From Shewanella sp. MBTL60-007 (GTDB taxonomy: Bacteria; Pseudomonadota; Gammaproteobacteria; Enterobacterales; Shewanellaceae), in contig NZ_BPET01000005.1 of the NCBI RefSeq assembly GCF_019654915.1, positions 62,001 to 126,000 of the forward strand: a stretch of DNA of 64,000 bases, given 5' to 3'. Under the pieces are notes generated by a model. That model had not been told where the DNA came from. It did not search any database and saw only the letters and a list, made by a program, of their open reading frames with translations. Position numbers and translations under genes: made by a program. This document shows positions 59,801-64,000 of the stretch, piece after piece (within the stretch, counting starts at the first letter, position 1; each line of letters starts with the position of its first letter).

Positions 59801-60182
59801 AGCTAAGCCAGAAGTTGAAGCTAAGCCAGAAGTTGAAGCTAAACCTGCAGCAGAAGTCAAAAAGGTTGAAGTACCTTCAAAGACAGCTTCAGCTCCAATG
59901 GCAAAACCAGCAGCAATTGAGCCAAGCGTTGAAAAAGTCGCTGAAGCCGCTCCAGTAGCAGAGCCTAAAGAAGTTGCACCTGCCGCTGAAAGCAAACCTG
60001 TTGTAACAAAACCAGTAAGCCGTTTTGGTTCTATGGTGATGTCAGAAACGACCAAACCCGTCGTTGAGAGCAGAGAAAATGTCGCTACCCCAACGGGTCG
60101 TCAATATGAAGCCTCTGAATCAACAGAAGCTGCTAAGCCAAGAACAGCAAATAGCGCTAACTCAGATATGACTCGTGCATAA
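56868..60182 (+). CDS. rne: Ribonuclease E
   Basis: Essential endonuclease and scaffold of the RNA degradosome. The 1104-residue product has the S1 domain (about 37-118), the catalytic DNase I-like region with Asp in [14 protein letters not shown] and VVIDFIDM, and the zinc link CPRCHGQGT near 404. A predicted amphipathic membrane anchor, [15 protein letters not shown], sits about residue 546-560. An Arg-rich RNA-binding part ([31 protein letters not shown]) follows. About residues 845-993 are a hexapeptide array (consensus VEAKPx). ASAPMAKP near 1007 resembles the PNPase-binding end of E. coli RNase E. Confidence 0.97.
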   Translation: MKRMLINATQSEELRVALVDGQQLYDLDIESPGHEQKKANIYKGTITRVEPSLEAAFVDYGAERHGFLPLKEIAREYFPKGYSFQGRPSIKEVVKEGQEVIIQIDKEERGNKGAALTTFISLAGSYLVLMPNNPRAGGISRRIEGDERTELKAALAELEVPQGMGLIVRTAGVGKDPAELKWDLKVLQHHWAAIKEAAESAPAPFLIHQESNVIVRAIRDYLRRDVGEILIDHPRIYEQAKEHVSLVRPDFVERIKRYDAEVPLFTHYQIETQIESAFQREVRLPSGGSIVIDPTEALTSIDINSARATKGGDIEETALNTNLEAADEIARQLRLRDLGGLVVIDFIDMTPVRHQREVEKRMQDAVHHDRARVQLGRISRFGLMEMSRQRLRPSLEESAAHLCPRCHGQGTIRGTESLALSILRLMEEEAIKENTSQIEAVVPVDVAAFLLNEKRKAIRITEKRHNVEVYVIPDPNMTTPDYRVVRHRKDDEISESSYKLLEKEESKLYEPRKLERAAAPQPALKGFSTPKKAAVETKPAAPKKAEPGLFAKIAAAISSLFGSKEEPKAEPKKQEKDNRSNQGRNNNRRNSNRRNDPRRNRNENRNDAEQTKEKRSKNSRNDRNEDRSQSQEETNKRQSRGDKNRSRQETNNENEQPKQEAARERRQRRNMRRKVRVSNEAEEVKAEVAKVDAPAPAKATNEDKPARPKRQPRKPKAKVEAVEAAEQVDATTVVEAPAEAPKPAVETKVEAKVEAPAEANVEAKVESTEETTAEENAREPREGQRRSRRSPRHLRAAGQRRRRDGEAAQQADEGQAAVVAVEPVTTVVESTSDVVVVAPAETVTAEAKPEVKAKPEVEAKPEVEAKPEVEAKPVVEAKPVVEAKPVVEAKPEVEAKPEVEAKPVVEAKPVVEAKPVVEAKPVVEAKPVVEAKPEVEAKPVVEAKPVVEAKPEVEAKPVVEAKPEVEAKPEVEAKPEVEAKPEVEAKPEVEAKPAAEVKKVEVPSKTASAPMAKPAAIEPSVEKVAEAAPVAEPKEVAPAAESKPVVTKPVSRFGSMVMSETTKPVVESRENVATPTGRQYEASESTEAAKPRTANSANSDMTRA
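59400..59848 (+). repeat. 18-bp coding tandem repeat in rne, about 25 units
   Basis: Units encode E/V-V-E-A-K-P with codon variants GCTAAGCCT, GCTAAACCT, GCAAAACCT, GCTAAACCA and GCTAAGCCA. Frame is never broken, because the unit is 18 bases. Blocks of the same variant are adjacent, as expected from local duplication. It lies in the disordered C-terminal half. Confidence 0.95.
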
Positions 60183-60203
60183 ACTCGGTTAACAATTTGC
60201 ATT

Positions 60204-60237
60204 AAAAGCCATGCTTTATAGCATGGCTTTTTTATTT
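60204..60237 (+). terminator. Terminator after rne
   Basis: Perfect 11-bp stem AAAAGCCATGC/GCATGGCTTTT with a TTTATA loop and a T-rich tail, 21 bases after the stop. Confidence 0.92.
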
Positions 60238-60312
60238 TAAAGCAGGCCAAATTTTGTTAGTATTCGCGGCCGACACTCACTACTAATTCAACAGTTTTTT
60301 AACAGAGGCTAA

Positions 60313-61872
60313 ATGTTCGATCTTATTCGTCACAAAACCGCTAGTCATAGAGCAGATTTACTTTCAGGACTCACCGTAGCCTTAGCTTTGGTCCCAGAGG
60401 CGGTTGCATTTGCATTCGTTGCTGGTGTGGAGCCTATGGTTGGCTTATATGCCGCTTTCATCATGGGCCTTATCACCGCACTAATTGGCGGCCGTCCTGG
60501 CATGATTTCAGGTGCAACTGGCGCAATGGCCGTTGTGATGGTAGCCCTTGTCGCCGAGCACGGCGTTCAATACCTATTTGCAGCCGTGGTACTTGCAGGC
60601 TTAATTCAAGTCTCGGCAGGTGTGTTTAAGCTAGGTAAGTTCATTCGAATCGTTCCCTACCCTGTCATGATAGGTTTTGTAAACGGTTTGGCTATTGTGA
60701 TCTTCTTAGCACAACTTGGTCAATTCAAAGCGCCTGACGCCAACGGTGTACTCAGCTGGCTACCGCAAGATCAGCTACTGCTAATGCTAGGCCTAGTTGC
60801 TCTTACAATGGCAATTATTCAGTTCTTACCTAAGCTGACAACCGCAATACCATCGTCTCTGGCAGCTATCTTGACAGTGACCTTACTGGTTACCTTCTTT
60901 AACCTAGATACTCGTACCGTATTAGACTTCCTAAAGTCGATGAGTGGTAACGAAAATGCGACGATTGCGGGTAGTCTACCGACCTTCTCTATTCCTGCTG
61001 TTGAGTTCAATTTAGAGACGCTTTATATCATTCTTCCTTACTCGCTTATCCTTGCGGCTGTGGGTTTGATTGAGTCACTGCTAACGCTGACTGTTATCGA
61101 TGAGATGACTGGCACCCGAGGACGTGGTAATAAAGAATGTATTGGTCAAGGTGTGGGTAACATTACTAGCGGCTTCTTCGGTGCAATGGGTGGCTGTGCC
61201 ATGATTGGTCAGTCGATGATTAACATTAACTCTGGCGGACGCGGACGTCTATCGGGGATCACTGCCGCACTTGCTCTGCTTGCTTTCATCCTATTCGGTT
61301 CAGCACTTATCGAGATGATCCCACTAGCGGCTCTCGTTGGTGTGATGTTTATGGTGGTTCTCGGTACATTCGAATGGGCTAGCTTTAAGGTAATGCGCAA
61401 AGTGCCTAAGCACGATGCATTCGTTATCATCCTTGTGACCATTGTGACTGTCTTTACCGATCTAGCATTTGCGGTATTCGTTGGTGTTATCGTTTCAGCT
61501 TTGGTTTTCGCATGGGAACATGCAAAGCACATCAACGTAGAGATCAGCGAAGATCAAAACGGTTGGAAAGTTTATAAGCTAAACGGCCCGCTATTCTTCG
61601 GTTCTGTTGCAGAGTTCCTAGAGCTGTTCCATGCTAAGACAGATCCCCAAGATGTTATCGTTGATTTCCAAAATTCACGTGTATGTGATCACTCAGCATT
61701 AGATGCCATCGATACACTTGCAGAGCGTTACGTAGGAGCAGGCAAACGATTACACTTACGCCATTTAAGTCGTGACTGTAAGAAGCTACTGGATAAAGCT
61801 GGTGACTTAGTAGAGGTCAACCTGATTGAGGATCCTCACTATAAAGTGGCTGACGATAAGTTAGATTCGTAA
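60313..61872 (+). CDS. SulP family inorganic anion transporter
   Basis: An inner-membrane transporter of the SLC26/SulP family (sulfate, bicarbonate or dicarboxylate). The 519-residue product has about 12-14 membrane segments with the family opening [22 protein letters not shown], then [22 protein letters not shown] and [24 protein letters not shown]-terminal STAS domain (about 420-505) contains [16 protein letters not shown] and [16 protein letters not shown]. The substrate cannot be fixed from sequence, and no carbonic anhydrase or sulfur gene is adjacent. Confidence 0.93.
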   Translation: MFDLIRHKTASHRADLLSGLTVALALVPEAVAFAFVAGVEPMVGLYAAFIMGLITALIGGRPGMISGATGAMAVVMVALVAEHGVQYLFAAVVLAGLIQVSAGVFKLGKFIRIVPYPVMIGFVNGLAIVIFLAQLGQFKAPDANGVLSWLPQDQLLLMLGLVALTMAIIQFLPKLTTAIPSSLAAILTVTLLVTFFNLDTRTVLDFLKSMSGNENATIAGSLPTFSIPAVEFNLETLYIILPYSLILAAVGLIESLLTLTVIDEMTGTRGRGNKECIGQGVGNITSGFFGAMGGCAMIGQSMININSGGRGRLSGITAALALLAFILFGSALIEMIPLAALVGVMFMVVLGTFEWASFKVMRKVPKHDAFVIILVTIVTVFTDLAFAVFVGVIVSALVFAWEHAKHINVEISEDQNGWKVYKLNGPLFFGSVAEFLELFHAKTDPQDVIVDFQNSRVCDHSALDAIDTLAERYVGAGKRLHLRHLSRDCKKLLDKAGDLVEVNLIEDPHYKVADDKLDS

Positions 61873-61897
61873 ATCGATTCAAGCAGATACAAAATCA

Positions 61898-61927
61898 TAA
61901 AAAGACGGGCAGTGCCCGTCTTTTTTA
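61898..61927. terminator. Bidirectional terminator between SulP gene and msr fusion gene
   Basis: Stem AAAAGACGGGC/GCCCGTCTTTT with an AGT loop and A/T runs on both sides, between convergent genes. Confidence 0.9.
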
Positions 61928-61973
61928 TTTCCTATTACCGGCTCAAATAATTACTTTACCTCAAAAAGGAAGC

Positions 61974-62879
61974 TTATTTTAACCTATCTGCAAACAGAGC
62001 TTTCACTTTATCAACCTTAGGTTTCACCACCATTTGGCAATAGGGTTGCTCTCCGTGTCGCTCAAAGTAATCGTTATGGTAATCTTCAGCAGCAAAGAAA
62101 CCATCGTAGGCAACCACTTGGGTCACGATTGGATCCGGCCACGCCGCAGCTTTTGTTAAGTCGTCTATCATTTTATTGGCGATTAAAGCCTGTTGCTCAT
62201 TATGAATAAAGATCACCGAACGATATTGCGGCCCCACATCATTACCTTGCCGGTTTAATGTCGTAGGGTCGTGACTTTGCCAAAACACTTCAAGCAAATT
62301 TTCAAAGCTAACTTCTCGTGGATCAAACGCTATCTGCACCACCTCAGCATGTGCGGTATTACCACTGCATACGGCTTTGTAATTCGCATCATCAGCTTTC
62401 CCACCTGCATAACCAGAAGTCACTTTGCTAACCCCTTGAATCGCAGAAAATACCGCCTCAATACACCAAAAACAGCCCCCACCGAATGTCGCAAGCTCAG
62501 TGTTTTTTGAATCGTCCAGCAATTCATCGATAGGTTTAAAAATCATAGAGACTGAATTAACACAATGCCTAATATTGTTAGCTGTTAACTGCTCACCTTC
62601 AAACACATGCCCCAAGTGAGCATCACATTGGGCACATACAATCTCGACTCGCATTCCGTCCGCATCAATATTGCGCCTTATAGCCCCTTCTATCTCATCA
62701 TCAAAGGCAGGCCAGCCACAATGGGCGTTAAACTTGCTCTCAGAACGATATAAAGTTGCATCGCACTTTTTGCAACAATACACACCTTGGGCATCATGCT
62801 GATAATACTCACCACTAAAAGGCCGCTCGGTCCCTTTTTGCTCAATTACATACTTTTCAAATTCTGTTAGTTTACGCAT
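61974..62879 (-). CDS. msrBA: Fused methionine sulfoxide reductase MsrB-MsrA
   Basis: Repairs both stereoisomers of oxidised methionine. The 301-residue cytoplasmic fusion has MsrB first (about 1-120): CCKKC and CAQC zinc pairs and the catalytic Cys106 in RHCVNSVSM. MsrA follows (about 128-300): catalytic Cys136 in FGGGCFWCIEAVF, then GYAGGKADDANYKAVCSG, TAHAEVVQI and HDPTTLNRQGNDVGPQYRS. The order B-A is less common than A-B. There is no signal peptide. It is a single-gene unit. Confidence 0.95.
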   Translation of the reverse strand: MRKLTEFEKYVIEQKGTERPFSGEYYQHDAQGVYCCKKCDATLYRSESKFNAHCGWPAFDDEIEGAIRRNIDADGMRVEIVCAQCDAHLGHVFEGEQLTANNIRHCVNSVSMIFKPIDELLDDSKNTELATFGGGCFWCIEAVFSAIQGVSKVTSGYAGGKADDANYKAVCSGNTAHAEVVQIAFDPREVSFENLLEVFWQSHDPTTLNRQGNDVGPQYRSVIFIHNEQQALIANKMIDDLTKAAAWPDPIVTQVVAYDGFFAAEDYHNDYFERHGEQPYCQMVVKPKVDKVKALFADRLK

Positions 62880-63296
62880 CTATGCTTCTCTACCAAAATG
62901 TTACCTATAAACGTCTCTAGGCTAGACTCATTGCCAATACCCATCATTGGCCTCTTAAGCGCGCTTCAGTACCAATAGACCCTGTACATTAGCAAAAGCT
63001 TTCAAGTTAGTGTTCAACCTTACCGCAAAAAATCCTCATCTTCCTAACTAAGAATAGTCACTCAATATCGCTAAGTGCTAGCAACAAACACAACCAAAAA
63101 AATCGAACATATTTTACAAAAATATATAACCGCCTTGTCGATAGCTAACTGACTAACTTTTCACAGATTATCAAGAGAATTACTCACACTATTTTTAATG
63201 CCAAACAATCGAGATGGTGATCTATATCACATTGGTTTGCGTCACTCGTTTGTCATCGTTACACTTGTTTTGGGTTTAATAATAAGAAGAATCAAA
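62880..63296. promoter_or_regulatory. Divergent region before the 2OG-Fe(II) oxygenase gene
   Basis: About 417 AT-rich bases between the msr fusion gene and the oxygenase gene, with promoters for both. No reading frame is supported. A CRP-like site lies about 65 bases before the oxygenase start (listed separately). Confidence 0.4.
63214..63233 (+). promoter_or_regulatory. CRP-like binding site
   Basis: GGTGA-TCTATA-TCACA matches the CRP consensus TGTGA-N6-TCACA except for one base in the left half. It lies about 65 bases before the oxygenase ATG, a position where activation from a promoter near 63255 would be possible. Confidence 0.55.
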
Positions 63297-64000
63297 ATGA
63301 TATTAGAAACAATAGATTACCAAACAAACGATGCAGCAGAGAAATTTGTATCTTCACTCAGAGAAACAGGGTTTGGTGTGCTAACTAACCATCCTATCGA
63401 CAAGGATTTGGTTGAGAAGATCTATCAAGAATGGCATGCATTCTTTAACACGGAAGAGAAGCGCAGTTTTCTATTTAAACCAGAAACCCAAGATGGTTTT
63501 TTCCCTGCCGAAATATCAGAAACCGCCAAAGGTCACACGGTTAAAGATATCAAAGAGTATTTCCATGTTTACCCTTGGGGCCGCATTCCGGACTCACTGA
63601 AAGATAACATATTAACGTATTACGATAACGCCAATACTCTAGCCGCAGAGCTACTACAGTGGGTTGAAGACCATTCCCCAGAAGAGGTTAAGCAGAAGTT
63701 TTCAATCGCCCTACCCAAGATGATTGAAAACAGTCAAAAGACACTATTAAGAGTGCTGCACTATCCGCCTATGTCTGGCGATGAAGAGCTGGGGGCGATA
63801 CGCGCCGCCGCTCATGAAGATATCAATCTATTAACTGTACTTCCTGCTGCAAATGAGCCTGGGTTACAAGTACAGCTAAAGGATGGAAGCTGGATCGATG
63901 TACCCAGTGATTTTGGCAATTTAATCATCAACATTGGCGATATGCTACAAGAAGCCTCCGGTGGTTATTACCCATCAACAAGCCACCGCGTGATTAACCC
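63297..64000 (+). CDS. 2OG-Fe(II) oxygenase, isopenicillin N synthase family (partial)
   Basis: About 234 N-terminal residues; the gene runs off the window. The N-terminal block SSLRETGFGVLTNHPI is the family's oxygenase N-terminal domain. The iron ligands are in AHEDINLLTVLP (His173 and Asp175) and SHRVIN (His230), with the Arg for 2-oxoglutarate two residues on. There is no signal peptide. AAGAAG precedes the ATG. The substrate is unknown; IPNS-type folds cover many reactions, so no antibiotic role should be read into the name. Confidence 0.85.
   Translation, partial: MILETIDYQTNDAAEKFVSSLRETGFGVLTNHPIDKDLVEKIYQEWHAFFNTEEKRSFLFKPETQDGFFPAEISETAKGHTVKDIKEYFHVYPWGRIPDSLKDNILTYYDNANTLAAELLQWVEDHSPEEVKQKFSIALPKMIENSQKTLLRVLHYPPMSGDEELGAIRAAAHEDINLLTVLPAANEPGLQVQLKDGSWIDVPSDFGNLIINIGDMLQEASGGYYPSTSHRVIN

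Noticed and set aside
59309..60055. 248-codon repetitive frame on the minus strand rich in Ser, Thr, Gly and Ala
   Set aside because: It is the antisense shadow of the rne repeat array; a repeat of 18 bases stays open in several frames. It has no ribosome site of its own.

Overview
The window looks like chromosomal core DNA from a marine gammaproteobacterium, most likely Shewanella. The reasons are the gene neighbourhoods and protein types together: a his operon with an attenuator leader, the pheST-ihfA block, the yceD-rpmF-plsX-fabHDG-acpP-fabF lipid cluster beside rluC and rne, a long-form PurC, a DUF3802 protein, and a eukaryote-like AdoMet decarboxylase beside agmatinase. The genus call is inference from protein resemblance; no search was run. 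I see no insertion sequence, prophage, CRISPR array, rRNA or tRNA gene.

Layout. 1-7184: truncated fadD, an alpha/beta hydrolase, an exported methyltransferase-like protein, a membrane M50-like protein overlapping a small unknown gene, tsaB, a small membrane protein and a YoaA/DinG-type helicase. 7185-15182: the complete histidine operon hisL-G-D-C-B-H-A-F-IE, with a leader peptide carrying five consecutive His codons and an attenuator. 15384-21763: purC, lpxM, ihfA, pheT and pheS. 21764-26110: a chemotaxis receptor and a Cache-HAMP-PAS sensor gene broken at an A8 tract. 26146-29638: a secreted protein with two retropepsin-like repeats, small unknown genes, a YceI protein and pdxH. 29780-33855: the polyamine genes speB, speD and speA. 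34480-38608: cvfB, yceH, a two-gene ABC exporter and a cold-shock protein. 38913-44747: rlmA, sbcB, cdd, a hydroxyacid dehydrogenase-like gene, an acyl-CoA thioesterase and a small membrane protein. 44950-51320: the fatty-acid and phospholipid start-up cluster. 51728-56272: a small unknown gene, the yceF Maf protein, a PAS-GGDEF cyclase, a HAD phosphatase and rluC. 56868-64000: rne with a long repeat array, a SulP transporter, an MsrB-MsrA fusion and a truncated 2OG-Fe(II) oxygenase behind a CRP-like site.

How the genes work together. The his genes give the full route from PRPP and ATP to histidine. SpeA and SpeB convert arginine through agmatine to putrescine, and SpeD would supply the aminopropyl donor for spermidine; no aminopropyltransferase is in the window. 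PlsX, FabH, FabD, FabG, AcpP and FabF form the core of acyl-chain initiation and elongation, and LpxM uses acyl-ACP for lipid A. RluC, RlmA, RpmF, RNase E, CvfB, PheST and TsaB belong to translation and RNA metabolism.

Most of the window is ordinary core genome, and I found no clear new multi-gene system. The points most worth a second look are the tandem retropepsin-like protein, the eukaryote-type AdoMet decarboxylase with a changed residue at a binding position, the A8 frameshift in the sensor gene, the hexapeptide array in RNase E and the exported methyltransferase-like protein.
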